Positions 26,654 through 36,144 of a DNA stretch of 64,000 nucleotides are shown in pieces; within the stretch, counting starts at the first letter, position 1, and the number at the start of each line of letters is the position of its first letter. A program made the translations under genes and the position numbers. The DNA is from Sinorhizobium arboris LMG 14919 (GTDB lineage: Bacteria; Pseudomonadota; Alphaproteobacteria; Rhizobiales; Rhizobiaceae): contig NZ_KE386497.1 in the NCBI RefSeq assembly GCF_000427465.1, positions 128,162 through 192,161 on the forward strand. Direction: 5' to 3'. The notes under the pieces were generated by a model. It did no database searches, was not told where the DNA came from, and worked only from the letters and a program-made list of their open reading frames with translations.

Positions 26654-27670
26654 ATGAAAGTATTGATTGGTTGGCATGCGACAGAGGAGGAAATGGCTCG
26701 CTTTCGGAAAGCTCTTCCCAACGCGAACATCGTCGGCCCGCGGCCCGCGCCCTATCTCTCCCGCTTTGATCTCACTCTCAAGTCCATAGCGGATTCTATT
26801 GTCGACGCTGACGCTATCGTCGGATGGGTAATGCCAGACGGCGCATTGGATTTGGCCAAGAAATTGAAGCTCATTTGCTGGATGCATGCCGGCTGTGACG
26901 AACTCGATTTGCCGCGGCTTAAGTCACTCGGCGTCCAAGTCACAAACTTACGTGGAGCGAACAGCATTGCCGTTGCAGAGCACGCAATGGCGATAATCTT
27001 GGGGCTTGCGAAACGATTGGTGGCAAAACATCAGGCCGTTGTATCCGCGCAGCCGTCACCGCTCTATGAGGATGGCTCGCGATCGGCGATGCTTCATGGA
27101 CGGACACTAGGTATTATCGGCTTGGGACAGATTGGTTCCAATATCGCCCAGCGCGCCAAGGCTTTTGACATGAAAGTGCTGGGGGTACGGCTACACCCCG
27201 AACGTGGTGCTGGAGCCGCGGATGAAGTCTATGGCATCGACGGCATGCACGACGTTCTCAGCAAGAGCGACTATGTCGTGCTCTCAACGCCAATCACCCG
27301 CCAAACCGACTCATTCTTCGGGGCACGCGAGATTGACTCGATGAAGAGCGGGGCATACCTGTTAAATATTGCACGCGGTAACCTCATCCAAGAACACCCG
27401 CTTTATGATGCGCTCACATCTGGGAAGATTGCTGGTTACGGCGCGGATGTTTGGTGGACTTATAACAACGCTTTTCCTGCGACCTACCACTTCCCAGTGC
27501 CGTCTCGGACGGGCATCCAGCGCATGGCTAACGTGATCGCCACAGGCGACCAAGGAGCCAACGCAGATGATGTTGTCGACAGGAACATTAGCCGGTCGAT
27601 CTTGGGCTTGCAAGAGTTCTCTGAAAGCAAGCCACTAACCTGGAAGATTGACCTCGATCTCGGGTACTGA
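26654..27670 (+). CDS. D-isomer-specific 2-hydroxyacid dehydrogenase-like protein (copy 1)
   Basis: The NAD-binding domain has RTLGIIGLGQIGSNIAQRAKAFDMKVLGVR (GxGxxG) and the catalytic arginine lies in LLNIARGNLIQEHPLYDAL. Where the family normally has the catalytic His ('PHIAG'), this protein has TGDQGA, i.e. Asp. The usual acidic 'DVFExEP' loop is DVWWTYNNAFP. It may act on an unusual substrate or not be a classical dehydrogenase. The ATG at 26654 follows GGAGGG. Length is 338 aa. A close paralogue, with the same substitutions, is on the other strand at 29295-30314, and a MocR regulator lies between them. Confidence 0.85.
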   Translation: MKVLIGWHATEEEMARFRKALPNANIVGPRPAPYLSRFDLTLKSIADSIVDADAIVGWVMPDGALDLAKKLKLICWMHAGCDELDLPRLKSLGVQVTNLRGANSIAVAEHAMAIILGLAKRLVAKHQAVVSAQPSPLYEDGSRSAMLHGRTLGIIGLGQIGSNIAQRAKAFDMKVLGVRLHPERGAGAADEVYGIDGMHDVLSKSDYVVLSTPITRQTDSFFGAREIDSMKSGAYLLNIARGNLIQEHPLYDALTSGKIAGYGADVWWTYNNAFPATYHFPVPSRTGIQRMANVIATGDQGANADDVVDRNISRSILGLQEFSESKPLTWKIDLDLGY

Positions 27671-27836
27671 GATCACTTCTTATCGAGTGCTTTGCTAGGG
27701 CGGCTACACATGCCGCCCAGCATTAGGACTGTCGATGGCCATAGCTTCTCGCCTGCGCGCTTTGCGTACGCGCCTCGCCGAAGGTCCTCGGTTAGACCAC
27801 GTTGCTATTGAGGTCAATAAAAGCTAGTAATCCGCA

Positions 27837-29243
27837 ATGTCGTTTTGGCTTCCAAGTATCCCTAAGTCATCGTTCCCCCGATACGCCGCAATCGCAGACG
27901 CGATTGAAGAAGCTATCAACCAAAAGCGCTTGCATCCCGGTCAACAGCTGCCCACCCATCGCGAGCTTGCACAGAAGTTGGGGTTCAGTGTTCAGACCGT
28001 AGCGCGGGCATACGCCGAAGCAGAGCGCCGAGGCCTGACTGCGGGAGAGGTCGGCCGCGGGACGTTTGTCCAATATGTCACGCCTGATGTTGGGCAAGGC
28101 TTTGTCGCCGAAACAAAGCAGTCGGGTGTTACAGACTTCTCCAACATTACGCCGCTTCGCGATGATATCCATGTCCAAGCATTCAAGAATGCGTTAGCGA
28201 ACATGATGACAGGTGCGCCGCTGCAGCGCGCAATGGAATATCGGCCAAGCCAAGGGCTTGTTCAGCACCGTTTAGCCGCCGTCGGATGGTTACAGCGACA
28301 CGGGATCTCCGTCGATGTTGAGAATGTTGTCATCACCAACGGGGCTACGCACGGAATATGGACCGCTATGGCCACTTTGTTGGAACCTGGCGACGTCATC
28401 GGTACTGAGGCTCTCACACAGACCGCAAATCTCATAAATGCTTCTGTGATGAAGTTGCGGCTTCGTGGCATCCCAGTCGACGCTCAAGGAATTATTCCGG
28501 AGGCCGTTGAAGAGGCATACAAGCGACAGCCCATCAAAGTATTGTCGCTGACGCCTTGTTACAACAATCCAACGGGCTCTCTAATGGGCGATAAAAGGCG
28601 TGTCGAAATTGCGGAGATCGCCAGAAAATATGATATTGCTATCATCGAGAATGATGTCTTCGGCCCTTTGATCCCGAATAGGCCGAAGCCGCTTTGGACC
28701 TATGCACCGGAACGCACGTACTATGTAACCAGCTTCTCCAAGGCCGTGATGCCTACTTTACGAACAGGATTTCTGTGTGGCCCCCCGGGCATGACTTCTC
28801 GGCTGATATCAAGGTTGCGCGGGACAGGCTACATGTCTAACACCTGGACTGCCGAGATCTTGGCGGCATGGATCTTCGATGGAACAGTCGAGCGACTTAT
28901 CGAATGGCAACGCGATCAATTGAGCGAACGCTGCAGGCTGCTGAAAAAGACGTTAAGCGCCTACAAAGTTGTCGCCCATCCCTACGCACTCCATGCTTGG
29001 CTAACTTTACCGGAACCATGGAGGTCTCAGACATTCTTTGATCAAGCCCGTTCTCGTCGGCTGTTAGTTACTCCTCCTGATCCCTTTATCGTGGGACGTG
29101 GGGAGGATCCGCACGCAGTCCGTTTGGCCGTGGGAGATACAGTTCGTGACAAGCAGGATTTTGTAGGCGGCCTTAAACGTGTTGCGGCTCTACTAGCCGA
29201 AAGCCCGGAACCTCCTCCGCAAGCGTTTCAGGAGCTTGCGTAG
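27837..29243 (+). CDS. MocR-type (GntR + aminotransferase) regulator (copy 2)
   Basis: Same architecture as the gene at 21668. The winged helix is at residues 15-80 (PGQQLPTHRELAQKLGFSVQTVARAYAEAERRG) and an aminotransferase-like domain has K302 in VTSFSKAVMPTLRTGF. Here the NNPTG motif is intact (TPCYNNPTGSLMGD), unlike in the other two copies, so PLP-substrate contacts are better preserved. It starts MSFWLPSIPKSS, in line with the first copy. It sits between two 2-hydroxyacid dehydrogenase paralogues, with 166 bp to the upstream one and a convergent arrangement with the downstream one, so it probably controls them. Ligand is unknown. Confidence 0.9.
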   Translation: MSFWLPSIPKSSFPRYAAIADAIEEAINQKRLHPGQQLPTHRELAQKLGFSVQTVARAYAEAERRGLTAGEVGRGTFVQYVTPDVGQGFVAETKQSGVTDFSNITPLRDDIHVQAFKNALANMMTGAPLQRAMEYRPSQGLVQHRLAAVGWLQRHGISVDVENVVITNGATHGIWTAMATLLEPGDVIGTEALTQTANLINASVMKLRLRGIPVDAQGIIPEAVEEAYKRQPIKVLSLTPCYNNPTGSLMGDKRRVEIAEIARKYDIAIIENDVFGPLIPNRPKPLWTYAPERTYYVTSFSKAVMPTLRTGFLCGPPGMTSRLISRLRGTGYMSNTWTAEILAAWIFDGTVERLIEWQRDQLSERCRLLKKTLSAYKVVAHPYALHAWLTLPEPWRSQTFFDQARSRRLLVTPPDPFIVGRGEDPHAVRLAVGDTVRDKQDFVGGLKRVAALLAESPEPPPQAFQELA

Positions 29244-29294
29244 GTGGCTTCCCGACTTCAACCAAGCTGCGCCCAATGGCGCGGCCGCTTATTA

Positions 29295-30314
29295 CTAATA
29301 TCCTAGATCGAGACTGACTTCATTTTCGACCGGTTGACCGGACATAAACTCAATCACATTTTTGGTACCGTAAGCGAGATTCCGCTCGCGCACGTCATCT
29401 GCGTTTGAAGCTTGGTCCCCCGAGCAAAGTACATTTGGTAGCTTATGTACTCCCAACCGGGACATCGTACCATTGTAGCATGTAGCTGGCATTGCATTCT
29501 CATACCACCACCAAACATCAGCGGCGAACCCGCGCAAGCGGCCGGAAATTAGGGCTTCATAAAGTGGCTTCTCAGAAACCAGCGTCCCACGGGCGATGTT
29601 GATAAGAAACGCAGATGGTTTCATCGCGTCGATTTCAGCCTTGCCGAAGAATTTTTCAGTGTCGCTGGTGAGTGGCATAGCCAGCACTACGTAATCACAT
29701 TGAGCAAGCACCGAATGAAGCTCCTCAACGCCGTACATCGAATCGACATGGTCGACCGTGACATTCTTGTTTCGCCTGACACCCAATACCTGCATATTAA
29801 ATGCCTTGGCACGTTTGGCAACGCGTGCCCCGATGTTTCCTACACCAATAATCCCGAGAGTCCGCCCGTCCAGCATGGCGGCTCGCGTACCGTCTTCCCA
29901 CCAGGGAAACACCTGTTGTCCGCTTGTCGCAAGATTGTGCTTTAGAACGGTCATCTTCGCCAGCGAAAGCATGAACATCATAGCCTGCTCTGCAACCGCG
30001 ACGGCATTGGATCCCCGAATGTTGGCGACTTTGATTTCCCGCGACTTTAGAAGGGCAAGATCCATCTCGTTGATGCCTGCATGAAGCCAACTGATGAACT
30101 TCAGTTTCTCCGCGATCTCAACGGTCCCTCTCGGTAGGGTGTAGCAAATGATAATATCAGCATCGACCACCAGGTCCTTAACCTCGTCGAAGTTCGTTTC
30201 AAACCGAGAAAAATAGTCGCCCCGTGGAGCAACAACGGATGTGCCCGGCGGCAACGCCCCCTTTACATACTCAAGTTCTTCGTCGGTAGCATGCCACAAG
30301 CAGGCAACTTTCAT
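29295..30314 (-). CDS. D-isomer-specific 2-hydroxyacid dehydrogenase-like protein (copy 2)
   Basis: A paralogue of the protein at 26654 that starts MKVACLWHATDEELEYVKGALPPG. It has RTLGIIGVGNIGARVAKRAKAFNMQVLGVRRN for NAD binding and FLINIARGTLVSEKPLYEAL with the catalytic Arg. The catalytic His is again replaced: LPNVLCSGDQASN has Asp at the position of 'PH'. The loop DVWWWYENAMPATCYNG is shared with copy 1 (DVWWTYNNAFPATYHFP). AGGAGGG precedes the ATG at 30314. Upstream (30380-30440) is a cluster of TTGATTCAAT-like repeats that could bind the MocR regulator. Confidence 0.85.
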   Translation of the reverse strand: MKVACLWHATDEELEYVKGALPPGTSVVAPRGDYFSRFETNFDEVKDLVVDADIIICYTLPRGTVEIAEKLKFISWLHAGINEMDLALLKSREIKVANIRGSNAVAVAEQAMMFMLSLAKMTVLKHNLATSGQQVFPWWEDGTRAAMLDGRTLGIIGVGNIGARVAKRAKAFNMQVLGVRRNKNVTVDHVDSMYGVEELHSVLAQCDYVVLAMPLTSDTEKFFGKAEIDAMKPSAFLINIARGTLVSEKPLYEALISGRLRGFAADVWWWYENAMPATCYNGTMSRLGVHKLPNVLCSGDQASNADDVRERNLAYGTKNVIEFMSGQPVENEVSLDLGY

Positions 30315-30606
30315 CTCTCAATCCCTCCTGATGAATCTTGGATTTCTGCCCGGCAACGGTCAGACCTCAGTTCATTGCAGGATACGACGTACAAAGAATT
30401 GATTCAATCTATACATTCAATCAGTTCAATTTTTTTCAAGGGAGCACGTCGAGCTCACATCATTCGATATTGCGGTGGCCCGAAAGTAAGCGTCTACTGG
30501 CGAAGCGGTGATCGAGGTTGTTATTTATTGGCGACGTGATCGTGCGTGCTCGCGCAGACGTCAGCGAGGCGCACTTGCAACGGGTGATCCGGGCGGTGCG
30601 GTCGGC

Positions 30607-30948
30607 ATGATCCCCTCCGGCGTGAAGGATTTCCTCGCCAGTCAGGTCGACTTCCGCAAGGGCCCGGACAGCTTGCTGTCGCTGGTGCGGGATGCCGGCA
30701 GTGATCCGTTCAACGGTGCGCTTTACGTCTTCCGGGCCAAACGAGCGGATCGAGTGAAGATCGTCTGGTGGGACGGCTCCGGCGTCTGCCTTTACGCCAA
30801 GCGGTTGGAGAAATCGCAATTCTGCTGGCCCCGGATCGGTCATAATCGGGTCCAACTCAACCATGCTCAGCTTCTGGCGCTGATCGATGGCATGGATTGG
30901 AAGCGGGTTCGAGCCGTGCCGGTCAAGCCGCCGGAAATTGTTGGGTAA
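30607..30948 (+). CDS. tnpB: IS66 TnpB (Orf2) accessory protein
   Basis: The frame MIPSGVKDFLASQVDFRKGPDSLLSLVRDAGSDPFNGALYVF continues through RADRVKIVWWDGSGVCLYAKRLEKSQFCWPR to LLALIDGMDWKRVRAVPVKPPEIVG. These are the hallmark motifs of IS66 Orf2 ('DFRKG', 'WWDGSG', 'LLxGxDW'). The gene is full length (113 aa) and its ATG overlaps the end of tnpA, the usual coupling. Function is unknown but needed for IS66 transposition. The transposase that it serves is broken here. Confidence 0.88.
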   Translation: MIPSGVKDFLASQVDFRKGPDSLLSLVRDAGSDPFNGALYVFRAKRADRVKIVWWDGSGVCLYAKRLEKSQFCWPRIGHNRVQLNHAQLLALIDGMDWKRVRAVPVKPPEIVG

Positions 30949-31020
30949 AGCCCTGCGGCGAAGTGAATCAGCGGCCTGAAAGGGCAGGAAAACCGAAGCA
31001 AAATGTGCTCTGGTCGAACC

Positions 31021-32521
31021 GATGACGCCGCCTGATCTCAAACTCCCGGATGACGTCGAAGCGCTGAAAGCCATGGTGCTTGCCATGCCGAAAAGGCGGC
31101 GCGCGCCGATGCCCTGGAGAGCGAGGTCGCCGATCTCAAGGCACGCAACGCCCCCGATGAGCGCATCGAGCGGCTGACGCAGATCCTGAAGGCTTCGATC
31201 GCGCCCGCTTCGGCCGGCGATCGGAGAAGCTCGGCTCTCCCACCGTGGACGACGAGCAGCAGGCCTTTGTCTTCGAGGAAATCGAGACTGGCATCGCTGC
31301 GATCAGGGCACAGGTCAGCAAGGGCCGCGAGCGTCCGGATGGCAAACGTCCGCTGCGTCCGCGCAAGGGCTTTGCGCCCCATCGTGAGCGGGTCGAAGTG
31401 GTGATAGAGCCGGAGGAGCTGCCGGAGCATGCCGGCAAGCAGAAGGTGCTGATCGGCGAGGACGTCTCGGAGCGACTTGATGTGGTGCCGGGCGCGGCCC
31501 ACATCATCGAGAGCGGCATTCCGACGGAAGCGCTTCTGGCGCAGATCGCCGTCTCCAAATATGCCGATGGCCTGCCGCCGCTCTGCCGACAGGAGGCGAT
31601 CTACGCCCGCGACAAGGTCGAGCTCGACCGCAAGCTGATGGCGCAATGGATCGGCAAGCTCGGCTTTGAGCTGGAGATCCTTGCCGACTACCTCTTTGAA
31701 GGGGGAGCGGATCTTCGCCGACGAAACCACCTTGCCGACGCTCGCTCCCAGCTCCGGATCGACGAAGACAGCCTTCTATGGGCCTATGCCAAGGATGACC
31801 GACCATTTGGCGGCAGCGGTCCGCCCATGGTCGTCTACCGCTTTGAGGACGGTCGGGGCCGGCGAGTGCGTCGCGGCATCTCAAGGGCTGCCGCGGCATC
31901 CGGCAAGTCGACGGCTATGCCGCCTATAACACGCTGATCCGCTCCGATGGCGGCAATGACGGCGTCACATTGGCGGGCTGCTGGTCACACAGTCGGCGCA
32001 AGTTCTACGAGCTGCATGTCGGCAAAAGGTCCGAGGTTGCAACGGCGACGGTCGAGCGGATGGCGAAACTGGCAGGTTGAGGAGACCATGCGCGGCAAAA
32101 GCCCTGAGGCCCGTGCGCGGCGCGTCAGCAAACCTCCGCCGCGATCGTCACCGAGCTCTTCGCCCTCTGGCAGAAGACCCTGCCACGGATCTCCGGCAAA
32201 TCGAAGCTCGCCGAGGCGATCCGCTACGCCACCTCGCGTCGCGCCATCTTTGAGCGCTTCCTGACCGACGGTCGCATCGAGCTCGACTCCCACATCGTCG
32301 AGCGAGCAATCCGGCCCCAGGCCATTACAAGAAAGAACTCACTCTTCGCTGGCAGCGACAGCGGGGGACGGACTTGGGCAATCATCGCGACGCTGCTGCA
32401 GACAGCGACGATGAACGATCTCGATCCGCTTGCCTGGCTCAGCCAGACCCTCGAGCGCATCGCCAGCGGCTGGCCCAGCAGCGAAATCGACGCGCTGATG
32501 CCGTGGAACTACGCCCGCTGA
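31021..32521 (+). pseudogene. tnpC: IS66 TnpC transposase, frameshifted
   Basis: The reading starts MTPPDLKLPDDVEALKAMVLAM, shifts frame, and resumes in DEQQAFVFEEIETGIAAIRAQVSKGRERP. It continues with HRERVEVVIEPEELPEHAGKQKVLIGEDVSERLDVVPG, LAQIAVSKYADGLPPLCRQEAIYARDKVELDRKLMAQWIGKLG and, in other frames, YRFEDGRG and the final LDPLAWLSQTLERIASGWP. These are consecutive TnpC segments of IS66. At least three frame changes make it non-functional. Confidence 0.82.
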
Positions 32522-32598
32522 ACGGCCTCAGCTTGCCGCTCACGCCAGAAATCAACGATTAATATTTCTTTATCCGTAGCATTAGGTCGTGTGGACAA

Positions 32599-33330
32599 TT
32601 ATCTGATCCATAGCACGATAGCTGCGATGGTGACGACGGCGAGATAGTTTCTGGCAGTTTTCTCGAAGCGGGTGGCGACGCGCCGGAACTGCTTGAGCTT
32701 GGAGAAGCAGCATTCGATCGGATGCCGCTGGGCGTAGAGGTGCTTATCCAGCGGGTATTTTCGCGCCCTCGAGGGATTGTTGGGGATCACTGCCACGGCG
32801 CCCTTGTCGGCGATGGCGAGGCGCAGGCGATCGCTGTCATAGGCAGCGTCGGCCATGACGATGTCGGCGGGCAGGCCCTCGATCAGAGCGTCGGCTTGCG
32901 GTGCATCGCCCTTCTGGCCTGCAGTGAGCGTGAAGCGGACCGGGCAGCCGAGACCGCGCACGGCCATGTGGATCTTGGTGCTTAAGCCGCCGCGTGAGCG
33001 GCCAAGGGCCTGATCTTCAGCCCCTTTTTTGCGCCGGCGGCGTGCTGATGGGCGCGGACGATGGTGGAATCGACGATCAGGTATTCGAAGTCGGGGTCGT
33101 CCGACATCGTCGCGAAGATGCGCCACCAGATGCCCTTCTGGCTCCAGCGGCTGAAGCGACGGAATACGCTATTCCACTCGCCGAACACCTCCGGCAGATC
33201 GCGCCAGGGCGAACCGGTCCGCACGATCCACAGCACCGCTTCGACGAACATGCGGTTGTCGCGGCCAGACGAACCGCGCGTCCGCTCGTCGCCAATAACC
33301 TGCGGTGCTATCCGCTCCCACTGATCCGAA
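32599..33330 (-). CDS. IS5-family (IS427-type) transposase in two overlapping frames
   Basis: The first frame (SDQWERIAPQVIGDERTRGS, RMFVEAVLWIVRTGSPWRDLPEVFGEWNSVFRRFSRWSQKGIWW, YLIVDSTIVRAHQHAAGAKKG) passes to a second (GRSRGGLSTKIHMAVRGLGC, DIVMADAAYDSDRLRLAI, RHPIECCFSKLKQFRRVATRFEKTARNYLAV) at an A-run near 33020-33026. DDE residues are present (D in VDST, D in ADAAYD, E in IECCF). IS427-type elements use programmed frameshifting at such a run, so the enzyme may be active. The extreme N-terminus may be missing: the element abuts IS110 sequence at about 33330. Confidence 0.78.
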
Positions 33331-33332
33331 GC

Positions 33333-34249
33333 AGATGCTGCCCTTCTTCTCGAAGCTGCCACCCTGCCTCATCGGGGTGGAAGCGTGCGGAACGGCGCAC
33401 TACTGGGCTCGCACGCTCGCCGCGATGGGGCACGAAATCAGGCTCATCCCCCCGTCCTATGTGAAGGCCTATGTCAAACGCGGTAAGAGCGATGCGCTGG
33501 ATGCTGAAGCAATCTGCGAAGCCGTTCAGCGCCCGACGATGCGATTCGTGCCCATGAAGACGGTGGAACAGCAAGGCATTCTCATGACCCACCGCGCCCG
33601 AGCGCTGCTCGTTCGCCAGCGCACGATGATCGCCAATGCGTTGCGGGCGCATCTGGCAGAGTTCGGTCTTGTCGCCAATCCCGGTGTCGCCAATCTGGCG
33701 AAGCTGGCGCAGCAGGTCCTGTCTGACGGGGATGGCTTGCCGTCTTATGCCCGCACCGCGCTGGATATTCTGATCCGGCAGATCATGACGCTTAGCGATG
33801 AGATCACAGCGCTGGATCAGCAACTTCTCGCTTGGCATGCCGACAGCGAGGCCAGTCGCAGGCTTACCGCTATCCCCGGTCTCGGTGTGATCACGGCCAC
33901 AGCTGTCGCCGCCACCGTCACCGATCCCGATCAATTCCGCTCGGGCAGGCAATTTGCCGCCTGGCTCGGCCTGACGCCGCAACAGCATTCGACCGGAGGC
34001 AAAACGCAGCTCGGCGGCATCTCCAAGCAAGGAGACCGATACTTGCGCAGATTGCTCGTTGTCGGCGCTACCGCCGTCATCCGGCACACGAAGGACAAGG
34101 CAACGCCCATGGCGAATTGGATCAGAAAGCTCTTGGAGAAAAAGCCGTTCAGGCTGGTCTCCGTCGCGCTCGCCAATAAGCTCGCGCGGATCGCATGGGC
34201 CGTTCTGACGCGGAAGGAAGCTTATAGGGCCCACGAGATGATCGCCTGA
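33333..34249 (+). pseudogene. IS110-family transposase, N-terminally truncated
   Basis: The frame carries QMLPFFSKLPPCLIGVEACG then GHEIRLIPPSYVKAYVKRGKSDALDAEAICEA (DEDD-type N-terminal domain), and the C-terminal domain RRLTAIPGLGVITATAVAAT to SGRQFAAWLGLTPQQHSTGGKTQLGGISKQGD. The C-terminal catalytic serine region is intact. About 40 N-terminal residues, with the first catalytic Asp, are lost where IS5 sequence begins. An open frame continues into the IS5 part (start 33305), but it is chimaeric and unlikely to be active. Confidence 0.8.
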
Positions 34250-34847
34250 GTTCAATCCCAGACAACCCGAATTGGTAACGGCAGTCGATGATGTGTAACG
34301 ATCGAGCCAATGGTAAGGCCAACCCGTCTGATTCAATGCGCTTCAATCGCGCGCCATCTTGATCAGGGACCTCACCGGCGGATTTCCATCAGGGCCAGCG
34401 GTCGAACTTCACACCGCACAAACAGGCCGGACATATGAAAGCAACCGATCAAACAATCCCGACAAAGGGCCCTTGCCATAGGGGGTGTCCACATATGAAT
34501 CTGATTTGCTCAGCCTTGGGAATCCCAAGAGTCCACACGACCTAGAGCGATGCGTTCAGTTGACTTGAAAACAGGGAGTTGCGCGGGACGAACCGGTATG
34601 ACAAGTGGCTCCTCCGCACCCATACGGAAGCTCGAAAAACAACCGGGTGCCCTGACATGGTAGGAGGCCAAAGCCCTACCTGTGGTTCACATATGTTCGC
34701 TTAGGACATCTCTGCGAAAACCAATGTAGGACCTGATTACTCAAGAGGTCGGCGGCAACAAGAATGCCACCGCCGAACTCCATCTTGCGTCCAACGCCAT
34801 TCTCCTTCAAAAACAGCACAGAACGGCCTCTCCCTTCGGGGAAGGTT
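34250..34847. other. Intergenic region, no gene seen
   Basis: Downstream of the IS110 remnant no supported gene is found. A partial nod-box-like string (ATCAAACAATCC near 34447-34458) lacks the rest of the consensus. Confidence 0.4.
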
Positions 34848-35699
34848 TTAGTTGGCGGCGCACAGCTTTTCGCGGCTTGTCGACATAGCCACATCCGCTG
34901 AGAAGCCGTAAGGTTCAATGATTTTCGCAAATTCGCCGGACTTCTTCATTTTCGCAAGTTCGACATCGTATGCGTCTCTCAAGGCCGTATCTGCCTTATT
35001 GAATGCAGTGCCATCGCAGCCGACAGGGGCGTCTGCAACGGGAGCTACCACTTCGATCGTTTCGTCTGCCGCCTTCTTTTTAAGATCGTTGAGTGAAAGC
35101 ATCGGCAAAGCATAGAGATCAATGCGGCCATCCTGCAGCATTTTGAGACCACCTTGAGCGTCCGGTGCAACGATCACTCGGTCGCGAGGCACACCCGCGG
35201 CTAGAGCCATTTTTTCCTGTAATCCTCCGCCAGGGACGCCAACTGTGGCAGAGGAATCCTTCGCGATATCTTTGTAGGCCTTGAAGCCTTTAGGATTCCC
35301 CTTCTTCACCAGAAAGCCCTCCGCATCGCAGAGAATTGGTTCCGAATAAGCTACAGCGCCGCATCGCTCTGGCTTCATGAATAGGCCGGCTGTCACCGCA
35401 TCAAAACGACGAGCTTGGATCCCTGGGATCATCGCACCATACTCCGACACCGAGGCAACGATGTCTGGCACACCAAGCTTTTTAAAGATTGCGCGCGCCA
35501 CATCTGGCCCGGCCCCCGAAACTTTTCCGTCGGCCGAGACTGCGGTGTACGGTGGTTCATTTGCAATTGCCACTCGAGCAAATCCCTGGGACTTCAGTTG
35601 TTCAAGCTTGTCATCGTCGGCCAGCGCGGCGCTTGTAAAGCTCAGCGTGGAGACAAAAGCGAGGCCGGCGACGCCAGCCAGTATTTGATTTTTTTTCAT
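34848..35699 (-). CDS. ehuB: EhuB, ectoine/hydroxyectoine ABC transporter substrate-binding protein
   Basis: A periplasmic solute-binding protein of family 3 type, 283 aa. It begins MKKNQILAGVAGLAFVSTLS with a Sec signal peptide likely cut after ALA. The mature part has FARVAIANEPPYTAVSADGKVSGAGPDVARAIFKKLGV, SEYGAMIPGIQARRFDAVTAGLFMKPERCGAVAYSEPILCDAEGF, a pattern I associate with EhuB. The start is the ATG at 35699 behind AGGAGGAG; an in-frame TTG upstream is not needed. The gene stands alone, about 10 kb from the other ectoine genes (ehuD fragment, eutA, eutD fragment) and on the other strand, with many IS remnants between. No intact permease or ATPase for it is in the window. Confidence 0.82.
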   Translation of the reverse strand: MKKNQILAGVAGLAFVSTLSFTSAALADDDKLEQLKSQGFARVAIANEPPYTAVSADGKVSGAGPDVARAIFKKLGVPDIVASVSEYGAMIPGIQARRFDAVTAGLFMKPERCGAVAYSEPILCDAEGFLVKKGNPKGFKAYKDIAKDSSATVGVPGGGLQEKMALAAGVPRDRVIVAPDAQGGLKMLQDGRIDLYALPMLSLNDLKKKAADETIEVVAPVADAPVGCDGTAFNKADTALRDAYDVELAKMKKSGEFAKIIEPYGFSADVAMSTSREKLCAAN

Positions 35700-36144
35700 C
35701 GTGCCCAACTCCTCCTATTTTCTCTTCTATTGCTTTCGCGGCTACATCGTTTCATCGCACCTTCAGCAATGATCTCCTACTTTTGCTTTTGGCTAAGGTT
35801 GCGGGGGTCTCTTCGCTCTCTCAATTCCTCGTGGAGAACGATGGCGTTCGATCGCTTGTGGGTTCGACGGAAGCGATTTAACCACCAAACAAACTTGCGA
35901 TCTTAATCTAGAGATAATTTTTAGCTCGGTATTTGACCTGATACAAGAGGGATAATGGATCATCTCAATTCCAGCACTTTATAAGGCTTGATCCAGCGCA
36001 GCACCTGGAGAGATCCAAGATCTTTCCAGTATTGCTCAGGCCGAGCTTATCTGTTCCGCCTAACGCCGAGTTGCGCTAACATCCTTTGTTCTGGCGATTG
36101 GCAATCAGATCGTCGACGACAGCGGGATCGGCAAGCGTCGAGGT
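35700..36144. other. Upstream region of ehuB, no gene seen
   Basis: This stretch holds the 5' leader of ehuB and AT-rich sequence, and no convincing frame before the recombinase remnant that starts near 36145. Confidence 0.4.

Larger units (their letters stand above)
30500..32560 (+). mobile_element. Degenerate IS66-family element (right copy)
   Basis: Contains the end of TnpA (about 30505-30610), an intact-looking tnpB and a frameshifted tnpC. The left end of the element and most of tnpA are missing. It forms the right arm of the inverted pair that brackets the dehydrogenase/MocR block. Confidence 0.75.

Noticed and set aside
33015..33030. Frameshift in the IS5-family transposase as a pseudogene mark
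   Set aside because: It falls on an A-run where IS427-type elements use programmed frameshifting, so it was not counted as damage.
34430..34470. Partial nod-box-like sequence (ATCAAACAATCC)
   Set aside because: Only the AAACAATC core matches; the ATCCA half and the ATTTTAC part are missing, and no gene follows in a suitable position.
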